From the NCBI RefSeq assembly GCF_010093235.1, contig NZ_PDWP01000015.1, forward strand, positions 1 through 64,000: a stretch of 64,000 nt of DNA, read 5' to 3'. Under the pieces are notes generated by a model. It was given only the letters and a program-made list of their open reading frames with translations, was not told the DNA's origin and searched no databases. Below are positions 19,956 to 30,362 of this stretch, piece by piece (positions within the stretch are counted from its first letter, which is position 1; each line of letters opens with the position of its first letter). A program made the position numbers and the translations under genes. Source of the stretch: Pseudoxanthomonas suwonensis (GTDB lineage Bacteria > Pseudomonadota > Gammaproteobacteria > Xanthomonadales > Xanthomonadaceae).

Positions 19956-20500
19956 CAGTTGAAACTGCGGCGGTGGCGCGGCCCGAGCACGCAGTCGCCG
20001 TGCAGCAGCAGGGTCGCCACCCGCACGAACTCCTCCAGTTCCGAGAGCGAGGCCTCGTCCTCCTCGTCCTCGTCGATGTCCTGGACCCGGGCCCCGGCGA
20101 GCTTGCCGAGGTCCTGCAGGGCCTCGCTGCCTTCCTCCGACAGCGGCGGCTTGGCGCCGGCGGCCAGGCCGAAGGCACCGAGGAAGCCACGGCACCAGTC
20201 GAACAGGGCCTGCGCGCGCTGGCGCACGCCGGCATCGTCGTCGGCCAGCAGCAGCTGGAACGCGAATTCGCCGTCCTCCAGCTGGGCCACGCTGCCCTCG
20301 CGCAGGCGGTCCAGCGCGCTGCCGGCCGGCGGAGCAGGCAGGGAGGCGTCGGCCATCACCCGGGCGGTCCATTCGCGCACGTCGGCGCCGCCCCCGGCCA
20401 GCCAGCCGCACAGGGCCCCGTGCAGTTCGGCGGGCGTGGCGGCCAGGCCGAGCTCGCGGCTAGCCGCGGCGACCTCCTGGGGAGTGGGCAGTTGCGACAT
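19955..20500 (-). CDS. UPF0149 (YecA/YgfB) family protein
   Basis: This 181-residue member of UPF0149 has unknown biochemical function. It opens with an all-helical stretch (LHGALCGWLAGGG near 45-57) and contains FDWCRGFLGAFGL near 112-124. An acidic patch (DIDEDEEDEASLSELEE) lies near 145-160. It sits directly before pepP with a one-base overlap, as ygfB does in enterobacteria. Confidence 0.88.
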   Translation of the reverse strand: MSQLPTPQEVAAASRELGLAATPAELHGALCGWLAGGGADVREWTARVMADASLPAPPAGSALDRLREGSVAQLEDGEFAFQLLLADDDAGVRQRAQALFDWCRGFLGAFGLAAGAKPPLSEEGSEALQDLGKLAGARVQDIDEDEEDEASLSELEEFVRVATLLLHGDCVLGPRHRRSFN

Positions 20501-20615
20501 GTCGGGCGGGGGTCTGGAGGGACGCCAAGTGTATCAATCCGGCCGCGACGGCCCCGTGGCCGGCCGTCCGGGGTCGCTTGACCGGCGCGCGGGGCGCTGC
20601 CTATCGTGGCTTCCC

Positions 20616-20840
20616 ATGGAACCCACGCCCGACGCCACCGCCCGCCTCCGCGCCCTCGCCGCGCGGATCGAGGCGCTGGCCGACCGTTGCCAGCGCCTGG
20701 CCGACGAGAACCGCAGCCTGCGCCTGCAACAGGAGCAGCTGATGGGCGAGCGCGCGCAATTGCTGCTGAAGAACGAGCAGGCGCGTTCCCGGGTCGAGGC
20801 GATGATCGCGCGGCTGCGGTCGCTGGAGCAGCACACGTGA
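20616..20840 (+). CDS. Small coiled-coil protein, TIGR02449/ZapB-like
   Basis: This 74-residue protein is almost entirely coiled coil (Leu/Ala heptads, LADENRSLRLQQEQLMGER), the pattern of TIGR02449 proteins found beside zapA. It may assist Z-ring assembly by analogy with ZapB. Its TGA overlaps the GTG start of zapA. Confidence 0.8.
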   Translation: MEPTPDATARLRALAARIEALADRCQRLADENRSLRLQQEQLMGERAQLLLKNEQARSRVEAMIARLRSLEQHT

Positions 20841-21148
20841 GCACCGAGCCGGTAGAAGTCCGCATCCTGGACCGCGAGTACACCGTCGGCGTGCCGGCCG
20901 GCGAGCGCGACAGCCTGCAGGCGGCCGCCCGCCTGCTGGACTCGCGCATGCGCGAGATCCGCGGCAGCAACCGGATGGTCTCGCTGGACCGCCTGGCGGT
21001 GCTGGCGGCGCTGAACCTGGCCCACGAGCTGCACCAGGCCCGCGAGGAACGCGACGCGCGCGAACGCGAGCTCACCCGCGTCCTGGACACCCTCGAGCGC
21101 CGGCTCGACAGGCTGCTCGGCCCGGCAACGGAAAAGCCACAAGACTGA
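20837..21148 (+). CDS. zapA: Cell division protein ZapA
   Basis: ZapA binds FtsZ and stabilises the division ring. The 103-residue protein has the N-terminal domain with VRILDREYTVGVPAGERDSL followed by AARLLDSRMREIR, and a C-terminal coiled coil from about residue 60. It begins at GTG within GTGA, overlapping the small coiled-coil gene. 6S RNA follows about 110 bp later, as in many gammaproteobacteria. Confidence 0.93.
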   Translation: MSTEPVEVRILDREYTVGVPAGERDSLQAAARLLDSRMREIRGSNRMVSLDRLAVLAALNLAHELHQAREERDARERELTRVLDTLERRLDRLLGPATEKPQD

Positions 21149-21248
21149 ATGCGCGTCGCGATCGACCGCGTCTTCGCCATCTGAACCCGGCATTGCCGAA
21201 ATCTCCCGATTTCACGCCGTGCAGGCTAGGCAGGCCGCGCGGCATGGC

Positions 21249-21254
21249 TATAAT
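21249..21254 (+). promoter_or_regulatory. ssrS: -10 element of the 6S RNA promoter
   Basis: A perfect TATAAT lies seven bases before the expected 5-prime end of 6S RNA. No strong -35 box is visible at 16-18 bp spacing, where CTAGGC is the closest candidate. Confidence 0.65.
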
Positions 21255-21261
21255 CAGCTCG

Positions 21262-21446
21262 CGTTCTCTGCCGTGTTCGACAGCTGGCAAAACATTCGCC
21301 TTGTCCCTTAAAAACGACACCGGGGATGCGACGACGCCGGGTGTGCATGTCCGCCATGTAGCGGGAAGCCCGAAGGTTTCCGACCGTTCCCACTTGAACC
21401 TCGGGTTCAAGGTCGTTTCGCCGCATCGGCATGGTGGAGAACCATT
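21262..21446 (+). ncRNA. ssrS: 6S RNA
   Basis: 6S RNA binds sigma70 RNA polymerase and represses promoters in stationary phase. The 5-prime end (TTCTCTG...TGTTCG) resembles the E. coli start. The hallmark CTTGAACCTCGGGTTCAAGG is at about 21392-21411, and the closing arm GCATGGTGGAGAA pairs back towards the 5-prime end. The location between zapA and 5-formyl-THF cyclo-ligase is the conserved gammaproteobacterial locus. The ends are estimated to within about five bases. Confidence 0.9.
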
Positions 21447-21452
21447 CTTCCG

Positions 21453-21485
21453 ACGACGCCTCCCACCGGGAGGCGTCGTTTTTTG
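21453..21485 (+). terminator. Terminator after 6S RNA
   Basis: The stem ACGACGCCTCCC / GGGAGGCGTCGT is followed by a T-run at 21479-21484. In many bacteria 6S RNA is cotranscribed with the folate cyclo-ligase, and this strong hairpin suggests that most transcripts stop here. Confidence 0.85.
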
Positions 21486-21563
21486 TGCGTCGCGCCGCGG
21501 CGGCCGGGCTTGGCGCGACCGGCGGCGACGGCCATCATGCAGCGCCACCCCGCCCGGATTGCC

Positions 21564-22171
21564 ATGACCCAGGACCGTCCCACCCTGCGCCGCGAGCTGC
21601 GCGAACGCCGCCGCGCGCTGCCGCCGGCCACCCGCATCGCCGCCGCCCAGGAACTGGCCGATCGCATCCTCGCCCTGCCCTTCCTGCCCGAACGCGGCTA
21701 TGTCGCCGGCTACTGGGCGATGGATGGCGAGATCGGCCTGCACGTGCTGCAGCTGAAGCTGCCAGCGGGACTGGTGTGGTGCCTGCCGGTGCTCGATGGC
21801 GAGCGGCTGCGCTTTTCGCCGTGGCGGTCGGGCGACCCGCTGGTCACCAACCGCTTCGGCATCCCGGAGCCGGACGTGGAGCCGTCCTCGGCGCTGGAAC
21901 CGGCCGACATGGCGATGGTGGTGATGCCGCTGGTCGGCTTCGACGCCGGCGGCCAGCGGCTGGGCATGGGAGGCGGCTGGTATGATCGCAGCTTCGCATT
22001 CCGCCGCGACCGCGCAGCGCCTCCCTGGCTGGTTGGCGCCGGTTTTTCCGTGCAGCAGGTGGATGCGCTGGAGGGGGCGGAGTGGGACGTGGTTCCCGAC
22101 GCCATCTGCACCGAGACCCGGACCCTGCTGCGCCCGACGGCCGGCAGCCCGCAGCACGAGAACGACCCGAA

Positions 22172-22175
<4 letters not shown>
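21564..22175 (+). CDS. 5-formyltetrahydrofolate cyclo-ligase
   Basis: This enzyme converts 5-formyl-THF to 5,10-methenyl-THF with ATP and recycles folate. In its 203 residues, the N-terminal RRELRERRRALP and the ATP/Mg motif GMGGGWYDR near 139-147 are diagnostic. ATG 21564 was chosen; an ATG at 21537 would add nine residues. It follows the 6S RNA and its terminator, and its stop overlaps the GTG of the EVE-domain gene (GTGA). Confidence 0.92.
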
Positions 22176-22648
<473 letters not shown>

Positions 22649-22743
22649 TTCGGGATTCGTGATTCGGGATTGGCTAAAGCAACAAGCTGCCCCCAGAGTC
22701 ACAGTCACGAATGACCATCCACTAATCCCGAATCCCGAATCCC
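22649..22743. repeat. GATTCGGGATT repeat forming a long inverted repeat
   Basis: Immediately after the EVE gene, GATTCGGGATTCGTGATTC-type repeats are followed some 50 bases later by the inverse (AATCCCGAATCCCGAATCCC) ending at the rpiA start. The arms would fold into an imperfect long hairpin. The same unit occurs as a direct array at 55812-55888. It may act as a transcript end or be a miniature mobile element. Confidence 0.7.
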
Positions 22744-23391
22744 ATGTCAGAAGCCAAACGCCTGGCCGGCGAAAAGGCCATCGATTACGTCGAGGACGGC
22801 ATGATCGTCGGCGTGGGCACCGGCTCGACCGTGGCCTACTTCATCGAGGCGCTGGGGCGGATCAAGGGCCGCATCGCCGGCGCGGTCTCCAGCTCCGAGC
22901 AGAGCACGAAGCGGCTCAAGGAGCTGGGCATCGAGGTGCTGGACGCCAACGCCGCCGGCCCGCTGAAGCTGTACGTGGATGGCGCCGACGAATGCGATCC
23001 GCACAAGCGCCTGATCAAGGGCGGCGGCGCGGCGCTGACCCGCGAGAAGATCATCGCCGAGGCCAGCGAGACCTTTGTCTGCATCATCGATCCGGCCAAG
23101 CAGGTGCCGGTGCTGGGCAGGTTCCCGCTGCCGGTGGAGGTGATCCCGATGGCGCGCAGCCTGGTCGCCCGCCGCATCCTGGCCCTGACCGGCGGCCAGC
23201 CGGTGTGGCGCCAGGGCGTGGTGACCGACAACGGCAACTGGATCCTGGACGTGCACAACCTGTCGATCACCGACCCGGTGGCGATGGAGACCGAGCTCAA
23301 CCAGATCCCCGGCGTGGTCAGCGTGGGCCTGTTCGCGCGCCGCCCGGCCGACATCGTGATCGTGGGCGGCGAGCCGCCACGGGTGCTCTGA
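22744..23391 (+). CDS. rpiA: Ribose-5-phosphate isomerase A
   Basis: This pentose-phosphate enzyme interconverts ribose 5-phosphate and ribulose 5-phosphate. The 215-residue protein has [11 protein letters not shown] near residues 21-31, [13 protein letters not shown], the catalytic-site DGADECDP near 80, and [12 protein letters not shown]. The ATG directly abuts the inverted-repeat element, so its ribosome site must lie within that element or be weak. Confidence 0.95.
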   Translation: MSEAKRLAGEKAIDYVEDGMIVGVGTGSTVAYFIEALGRIKGRIAGAVSSSEQSTKRLKELGIEVLDANAAGPLKLYVDGADECDPHKRLIKGGGAALTREKIIAEASETFVCIIDPAKQVPVLGRFPLPVEVIPMARSLVARRILALTGGQPVWRQGVVTDNGNWILDVHNLSITDPVAMETELNQIPGVVSVGLFARRPADIVIVGGEPPRVL

Positions 23392-23478
23392 CCCGGACCC
23401 GGCGTGCCCGTGCGCGGCCTTGACCGCCGCGCCGGGTTTGCCCCACCTTCCGGCCCAGGTTCCGCTGCTGGTGGTCCC

Positions 23479-23934
23479 ATGACCCGACTGATCCGCCGCC
23501 TCGCCGTCCTTTCCGCGTTGCTGCTGCTCTGCGGCTGCGCCTTCGCCCGCACTCCCTGGGTCGAGGTGGGCGGCGAGCGCTTCCAGGTGGAGATCGCCGC
23601 TACCGTCGAGGAGCGCGCGCTCGGCCTGATGTTCCGCGACCGCCTGGAGCCGGGCCACGGCATGCTGTTCATCCACGAACGCCAGGAACCCCAGGCGTAC
23701 TGGATGAAGAACACCCGCATCCCGCTGGACATCCTGTACTTCGACAACGACCGCCGCCTGGTGTCGCAGCAGCGCAGCGTGCCGCCCTGCCGCAGCGGGC
23801 GCGGCTGCCCGGCCTACCCCAGCGAGGCCCCGGCCCGCTACGTGCTGGAGCTCAATGCCGGCGAGGCTGCGCGCCTGGGCCTGCGGGACGGGGACGAGCT
23901 CATCTTCGGCCCGGGCATCCCGGCCGCCGACTGA
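23479..23934 (+). CDS. DUF192 family lipoprotein
   Basis: This 151-residue protein has a lipoprotein signal (LLLLCGC, lipidated Cys near residue 16) and a DUF192 domain. The domain is recognised by VEERALGLMFRDRLEPGHGML, AYWMKNTRIPLDILYFD and the Cys pair in VPPCRSGRGCPAYPS. The function of DUF192 is unknown. It lies downstream of rpiA, with an 87-bp gap. Confidence 0.88.
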   Translation: MTRLIRRLAVLSALLLLCGCAFARTPWVEVGGERFQVEIAATVEERALGLMFRDRLEPGHGMLFIHERQEPQAYWMKNTRIPLDILYFDNDRRLVSQQRSVPPCRSGRGCPAYPSEAPARYVLELNAGEAARLGLRDGDELIFGPGIPAAD

Positions 23935-24011
23935 GGCCGCAGGCGACGCCGCGTCGCAAACCGTGGCGTACGGGCTTGATTGTGGCCACCGCGGCCCCCA
24001 GTCTTGGCGAC

Positions 24012-24860
24012 ATGGGGAAAACGCACATCCAACTTCCCGACTGGAACACCCTGGCAGCGCTGGATGACGCGGCGCTGCCCCTGCTGCCGACCGCCCTCCT
24101 GATCGCCCGCGACGAATACCCGGGCCTGGATCCGGCCGAGTACGACGCCCTGGTCCAGTCGCACGCCGACCACCTGCGCACCGAGGTGCAGGCGATCGAG
24201 TCGACCGCGCTGAAGATGGCGGCGATCAACCGCCACCTGTTCGAGGAAGTCGGCTACACCGGCAACCACGACGCCTACTACGACCCGCGCAACAGCTACC
24301 TCAACCAGGTGCTGGAGCGGCGCCTGGGCAACCCGATCTCGCTGGCGGTGGTGCAGATGGAAGTCGCCCGCCGCCTCGGCATCCCGCTGGACGGGGTGTC
24401 GTTCCCGGGGCACTTCCTGGTGCGGCTGCCGGTGGACGGCGGCCTGCTGGTGATGGATCCGTTCAACGGCGGCCGTCCGCTGGCGGTGGAGGAGCTGCGC
24501 GAACGCGCCCGCCCGCACCTGGGCGGCGAGGCCCCGGACGACAAGGTCCTGCTGCAGATCCTCACCCCGGCCCCGCACCGGGCGATCCTGGCGCGGGTGC
24601 TGCGCAACCTGCACGGGGTGTATGCCGAGGCCGGGGAATGGGACCGCGCCGCGCGCAGCGCCGACCGCGTGCTGCGGCTGGTCCCGGAGGAAACCGATGC
24701 CTTGCGGGACCGCGGCCTGGCCTACCTGGAGCTTGGCCATATCGAGGGCGCGCGCCGCGACCTGACCCGCTATCTGCAGCAGTCGCCGGATGCGTCGGAT
24801 GCCGAATCGATCCGCGAGCGCCTGATCGACGTGGCCGGCCGCCGCGCCGTGCTGCACTGA
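24012..24860 (+). CDS. SirB1-like transglutaminase-fold/TPR protein
   Basis: This 282-residue cytosolic protein has a transglutaminase-like N-terminal part (YYDPRNSYLNQVLERRLGNP, SFPGHFLVRLP) and TPR-type helices after about residue 195. It belongs to the SirB1/YchA family, of unclear function. ATG 24012 was chosen over an upstream TTG that would add twelve residues. It is convergent with rubredoxin, across a hairpin. Confidence 0.88.
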   Translation: MGKTHIQLPDWNTLAALDDAALPLLPTALLIARDEYPGLDPAEYDALVQSHADHLRTEVQAIESTALKMAAINRHLFEEVGYTGNHDAYYDPRNSYLNQVLERRLGNPISLAVVQMEVARRLGIPLDGVSFPGHFLVRLPVDGGLLVMDPFNGGRPLAVEELRERARPHLGGEAPDDKVLLQILTPAPHRAILARVLRNLHGVYAEAGEWDRAARSADRVLRLVPEETDALRDRGLAYLELGHIEGARRDLTRYLQQSPDASDAESIRERLIDVAGRRAVLH

Positions 24861-24899
24861 GCCTGCCGCGCCGCCCCTCGGGGCGCGGCGCCGGGCTCA
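24859..24899. terminator. Probable bidirectional terminator
   Basis: Between convergent genes, GAGCC...GGCTC encloses GCGCCGCCCC/GGGGCGCGGCGC, giving a strong but imperfect hairpin. There is no T-tract, so intrinsic termination is only probable. Confidence 0.45.
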
Positions 24900-25085
24900 G
24901 ATTTCCATCATCTCGAAGTCGTCCTTGGTGACCCCGCAATCCGGGCAGGTCCAGGTGTCCGGGATGTCCTCCCAGCGCGTGCCCGGCGGGATGCCCTCCT
25001 CCGGCAAGCCTTCGGCTTCGTGGTAGATGAAGCCGCATACCACGCACATCCAGCTGCGGTAGGGGGCGGTGTCGGTCTCGCTCAT
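24897..25085 (-). CDS. Rubredoxin
   Basis: This small electron carrier has one Fe bound by four Cys. In 62 residues the ligands are Cys14, Cys17, Cys47 and Cys50, in MCVVCG and TCPDCGV, with a conserved-type core ([16 protein letters not shown]). The partner reductase is not in the window. It is divergent from thiE. Confidence 0.96.
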   Translation of the reverse strand: MSETDTAPYRSWMCVVCGFIYHEAEGLPEEGIPPGTRWEDIPDTWTCPDCGVTKDDFEMMEI

Positions 25086-25147
25086 CGGATAATGCAGGCC
25101 TGCGGTTGGGGCGCCATTGTCCCACAGCCCGGTATGACGGAATCGCC

Positions 25148-25789
25148 ATGAACCCTGCCCCGCCCCCCGCCGCCCGCGGCCTGTACCTGATCACCCCGGA
25201 CGAGCCGGATACCGCGCGCCTGCTGGCGCGGGTGGAACCGCTACTGGGCGCTGGCGTGGCCTGGCTGCAATACCGCAACAAGGCGGCCGGGCCGGCACTG
25301 AAGCGCGCGCAGGCCGGCGCCCTCCAGACCCTGTGCGCACGCGCCGGGGTACCGCTGCTGGTCAACGACGACGCCGCGCTTGCGGCCGAGGTCGGCGCGG
25401 CCGGCGCCCATCTGGGCGAGGACGACGGCGCCCTGGCCGCGGCCCGCGCCCTGCTCGGACCGGATGCCATCCTCGGTGCCTCCTGCTACGACAGCCTGCA
25501 GCTGGCCCGCGACGCGGTCGCCGCCGGCGCCAGCTACGTGGCCTTCGGCGCGTTCTTCCCCACCACCACCAAGGTCGTGACCCGCCGCGCCACCCCGGAC
25601 CTGCTGCGGCAGGCGGCGGAGCTGGGCGTGCCGCGGGTGGCGATCGGCGGCATCACCCCGTGCAACGGCCGCGCCCTGGTCGAGGCCGGCGCCGACCTGC
25701 TGGCGGTGATCGGCGGGGTGTTCGACGCGCCCGATCCGGTGGCGGCGGTGCGGGCCTACCAGCGCTGCTTCGGGGCCGGCGCCGGCTAG
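25148..25789 (+). CDS. thiE: Thiamine phosphate synthase
   Basis: This enzyme joins hydroxymethylpyrimidine diphosphate and thiazole phosphate to form thiamine phosphate. In its 213 residues, [40 protein letters not shown] and AIGGITPCN are the family's active-site segments. There is no THI-box riboswitch directly in front, and no other thi gene in the window. hemL follows after 70 bp. Confidence 0.93.
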   Translation: MNPAPPPAARGLYLITPDEPDTARLLARVEPLLGAGVAWLQYRNKAAGPALKRAQAGALQTLCARAGVPLLVNDDAALAAEVGAAGAHLGEDDGALAAARALLGPDAILGASCYDSLQLARDAVAAGASYVAFGAFFPTTTKVVTRRATPDLLRQAAELGVPRVAIGGITPCNGRALVEAGADLLAVIGGVFDAPDPVAAVRAYQRCFGAGAG

Positions 25790-25859
25790 CGGCCGCGTGG
25801 GGCGGCCCCGCGTGGGCGGGCCTACAATGTGCAGCTTCGCCGCACTGGAACCGCCCACG

Positions 25860-27145
<1,286 letters not shown>

Positions 27146-27149
<4 letters not shown>

Positions 27150-28051
27150 GCTCGCCGGCCGGGCCGGCAGCGGAAGCGCGGGACGACGCCCGCGCCGAGG
27201 GCGCCAGCCTGTTCGAGCGCGAGCACCTGCCGGCCTCGACCGGGGGCGCGCGCTTCCGCTGGTTCAGGCGGATCTTCCACCACGACGCGCCGGACGAACG
27301 CAATTTCGACCTGGTGCTGATCCTGGTCATCCTGGCCAGCGTGGTGGTGGTGCTGCTGGACAGCATGCCCACGGTCAAGGCGCGCTGGCATGCCTGGCTG
27401 TATGCGGCCGAGTGGCTGTTCACCCTGGCCTTCGCGTTCGAGTACGGCGTGCGCCTGTGGGTGGTCAAACGCCCGCTGCGCTACGCCTTCAGCTTCTACG
27501 GCATCATCGACCTGCTGGCGATCCTGCCCACCTTCCTCTCGCTGCTGTTCCCGGCCACCGCCTCGTTCACCGTGATCCGCGCGCTGCGCCTGCTGCGCGT
27601 GTTCCGGGTGCTCAAGCTGGTGGAGTATTCCAGCGAGGCCGGGGTGCTGATCCAGGCGCTGGTGCGCAGCCGGCGCAAGATCCTGGTGTTCATCGCCGCG
27701 CTGCTGACCATCGTGGTGGTGTTCGGCGCGCTGATGTACGTGGTCGAAGGTCCGGAGAACGGGTTCACCAGCATTCCCGCCGGGATGTACTGGGCGATCG
27801 TCACCGTGGGCACGGTGGGCTTCGGCGACATCGCGCCGGCCACCGCGTTCGGCCGCTTTGTGACCTCGCTGCTGATCGTGATCGGCTACAGCATCATCGC
27901 CGTGCCCACCGGCATCTACACCGCCGAACTGGCGCGCTCCCTGCAGCCGCGGCGCCGCCACGTGCGCTGCGGCAACTGCGGCCTGCCCGACCACGAGGCC
28001 GATGCCTGGCACTGCCGCAAGTGTGGCACCGTGCTGCCGCGCGAAGAGTGA
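27146..28051 (+). CDS. Voltage-gated-type ion channel with C-terminal zinc ribbon
   Basis: This 301-residue inner-membrane channel has six hydrophobic segments (about 55-255) in a Kv-like order. The S4-like helix [16 protein letters not shown] has Arg at every third position, and the pore loop TVGTVGFGD has Phe where most K+ channels have Tyr. After S6, residues 272-301 hold [20 protein letters not shown], a four-Cys zinc ribbon in the cytosolic tail. The ribbon could sense metal or mediate assembly. The start overlaps hemL by four bases. Confidence 0.88.
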
Positions 28052-28079
28052 GCGCGGACGCGGAGGACGGGGCGCCCCG

Positions 28080-28694
28080 ATGAAGCCGCGCATCCACCAG
28101 CTGCTGCTGGATTTCGACAACGTGCTGGCGCACTACCGGCGCGAGCAGCGGGTGGCGCACCTGGCTGCCCATGCGGGCACCGGCTTCGAGCAGGTCTGGC
28201 AGGCGCTGTACGGCTCAGGGCTGGAAGCGCGCTACGACGCCGGCGAGATTTCCACGGCCGACTACCTGCAGGCACTGGGCGAAGGCATCGGCACGCCCGT
28301 GGGCGAGGACGCGTGGCTGGATGCACGCATGGCCGCCACCCGCGCCGATGCCCGGGCGATCGCACGCCTGCTGGCGCTGGATCCGGCCGTACCGATGGCG
28401 GTGCTGACCAACAACGGCGAACTGATGGCGCGCGCGATCCCGCACATCGTCGCGCCGCTGCGGCCGCGTCTGGACCGCCGCGTGCTGTGCAGCGGCAGCC
28501 TGGGCGGGCGCAAGCCCGATCCGCAGGTCTACCTGCGCGCGCTCGAACGCCTGGGCTGGAACGCCGGCGAAACCCTTTTCGTCGACGACCTGTTCGTCAA
28601 CGTGCAGGGCGCGCGCCGCGCCGGCCTGCACGCCGACAGCGTGCGCGATGCGCGCGCACTGGGCCGGGTACTGGAACGCTTCGGCCTGGCCTGA
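28080..28694 (+). CDS. HAD family hydrolase
   Basis: This 204-residue HAD-IA phosphatase has Asp11 and Asp13 in LLLDFDNVLAHYRRE, motif II in AVLTNNGEL, the motif III Lys in GGRKPDPQVY and motif IV in LFVDDLFVNVQGA. The substrate cannot be told. The ATG follows the channel stop by 28 bp and is preceded by GGAGGACGGGG. A long REP array starts just after the gene. Confidence 0.85.
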   Translation: MKPRIHQLLLDFDNVLAHYRREQRVAHLAAHAGTGFEQVWQALYGSGLEARYDAGEISTADYLQALGEGIGTPVGEDAWLDARMAATRADARAIARLLALDPAVPMAVLTNNGELMARAIPHIVAPLRPRLDRRVLCSGSLGGRKPDPQVYLRALERLGWNAGETLFVDDLFVNVQGARRAGLHADSVRDARALGRVLERFGLA

Positions 28695-29920
28695 ATGCAC
28701 GCCCCTCTCCACCGCGGGAGGGACGCCACCAACCGCGTCGACATCAGCGGACGCGTAGCCCGGATAAGGCCGAAGGTCGCATCCGGGACACGCCATCGCC
28801 CAGCCCGCGGGGATCCCGGATGCGCTTCGCTTATCCGGGCTACAGGGCCTACCGGGCTGGGTGCCTCCCCCTCTCCCCCTGTAAAGGGATGGTAGTGACG
28901 GTCGCCCCCCTCGCCCGCGCCACTGACCGCGTCGACACCAGCAAATGAGTAGCCCGGATAAGGCCGAAGGCCGCATCCGGGACGCGCCATGGCGCAGCGC
29001 CCGGAGATCCCGGATGCGCTTCGCTTATCCGGGCTACGGGGCCTACGGGGCTGGGTGCCTCCCCCTCTCCCGCCGGATTAAAGGGATGGTAGTGACGGTC
29101 GGTCCCCTCGCCCGCGCCACTGACCGCGTCGACACCAGCAAGATGAGTAGCCCGGATAAGGCCGAAGGCCGCATCCGGGACGCGCCATGGCCCAGCCCGC
29201 GGGGATCCCGGATGCGCTTCGCTTATCCGGGCTACGGGGCCTACGGGGCTGGGTGCCTCCCCCTCTCCCACCGGATTAAAGGGATGGTAGTGACAGTCGG
29301 TCCCCTCCCCGCGCCACTGACCGCGTCGACACCAGCAAGATGAGTAGCCCGGATAAGGCCGAAGGCCGCATCCGGGACGCGCCATGGCCCAGCCCGCGGG
29401 GATCCCGGATGCGCTTCGCTTATCCGGGCTACCGGGCCTACGGGGCTGGGCGCCTCCCCCTCTCCCACCGGTAAAGGGGATGGTAGTAACGGTCGGTCCC
29501 CTCGCCCGCGCCACTGACCGCGTCGACACCAGCAGATGAGTAGCCCGGATAAGGCCGAAGGCCGCATCCGGGACACGCCATGGCCCAGCCCGCGGGGATC
29601 CCGGATGCGCTTCGCTTATCCGGGCTACGGAGCCTACGGGGCTGTGTGCCTCCCCCTCTCCCACCGGTAAAAGGGATGGTAGTGACGGTCGTCCCCTCGC
29701 CCGCGCCACTGACCGCGTCGACACCAGCAGATGAGTAGCCCGGATAAGGCCGAAGGCCGCATCCGGGACGCGCCATGGCCCAGCCCACGGGGATCCCGGA
29801 TGCGCTTCGCTTATCCGGGCTACGGGGCTGTTGTGAGCCATCGCTCCGGCACGGCGCTGGGCGTGCCAGGGGCGTTGCATCAGCGCCGGTGAGCGCACGC
29901 GGTAGCGGCGCCCGGCGGCA
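28695..29920. repeat. Six-unit tandem REP array (about 196-bp period)
   Basis: Units begin at 28754, 28949, 29147, 29344, 29540 and 29735. Each has GTAGCCCGGATAAGGCCGAA, a short spacer (CGCCATGGCCCAGCCC), the inverted REP CGGATGCGCTTCGCTTATCC, and a locus-specific linker. The linker contains CCTCCCCCTCTCCCACCGG, AAAGGGATGGTAGTGACGGT and CACTGACCGCGTCGACACCA. The last unit is partial and ends about 29823. The remaining bases to 29920 hold nothing recognised. There is no gene and no promoter of note. Confidence 0.9.
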
Positions 29921-30362
29921 TCAGGAGTGCGCGCCCTGCCGCAACTGCTGCCGTAGCGTCAGCGCCAATGCGTCAAGCTGTTCGCGCGGCGCCGGCACCG
30001 GGCGCCGGCCGGATAGACGTCCAGCAGGCCATCGCCCATGCGGCGTGGATGCACGTGCAGGTGGAAGTGCGGCACTTCCGGCCGCCGGCCTCGCCGTTGG
30101 ACTGCCACAGGTTCAGGCCATCGGGATCGAGCGTGCCGCGCAAGGCCAGCGCGATACGGTGCGCCACCCGCATCAGGTGGGCGGCGGCGTCCTCGTCCAG
30201 GTCGTAAAGCGTTTCGGCGTGCAGGCGCGGGATCACCAGCACATGACCGGGCACGGCCTGGCGCAGGTCCATCAGCGCCACCACGTGGGCGTCTTCCCAG
30301 ACGACACTGGCCGGCGCGTGGCCGGCCAGGATCTGGCAGAAGACGCAGCCGCCATTCGTCAG
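29921..30362 (-). pseudogene. HIT family protein, two frameshifts
   Basis: This histidine-triad nucleotide hydrolase-like gene starts CVFCQILAGHAPASVVWEDA and includes GHVLVIPRLHAETLYDL and LNLWQSNGEAGG. The frame then breaks near 30080. One added base restores EVPHFHLHVHPRRMGDGLL, the histidine triad. A second break in the G-run at 30000-30002 must also be repaired to reach EQLDALALTLRQQL and the stop at 29921. Repaired length is about 147 residues. The likely start is a CTG at 30362 overlapping the argD stop (CTGA), which is unusual. Both breaks fit lost homopolymer bases. Confidence 0.8.

Noticed and set aside
25086-25147. Thiamine riboswitch in front of thiE
   Set aside because: The 62-base gap lacks the conserved THI-box elements and is too short for the aptamer.
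28754-29823. CRISPR-like regular spacing of repeats
   Set aside because: The repeats are palindromic REP pairs with nearly identical linkers, and the period of about 196 bp is too long. No variable spacers or cas genes are present.
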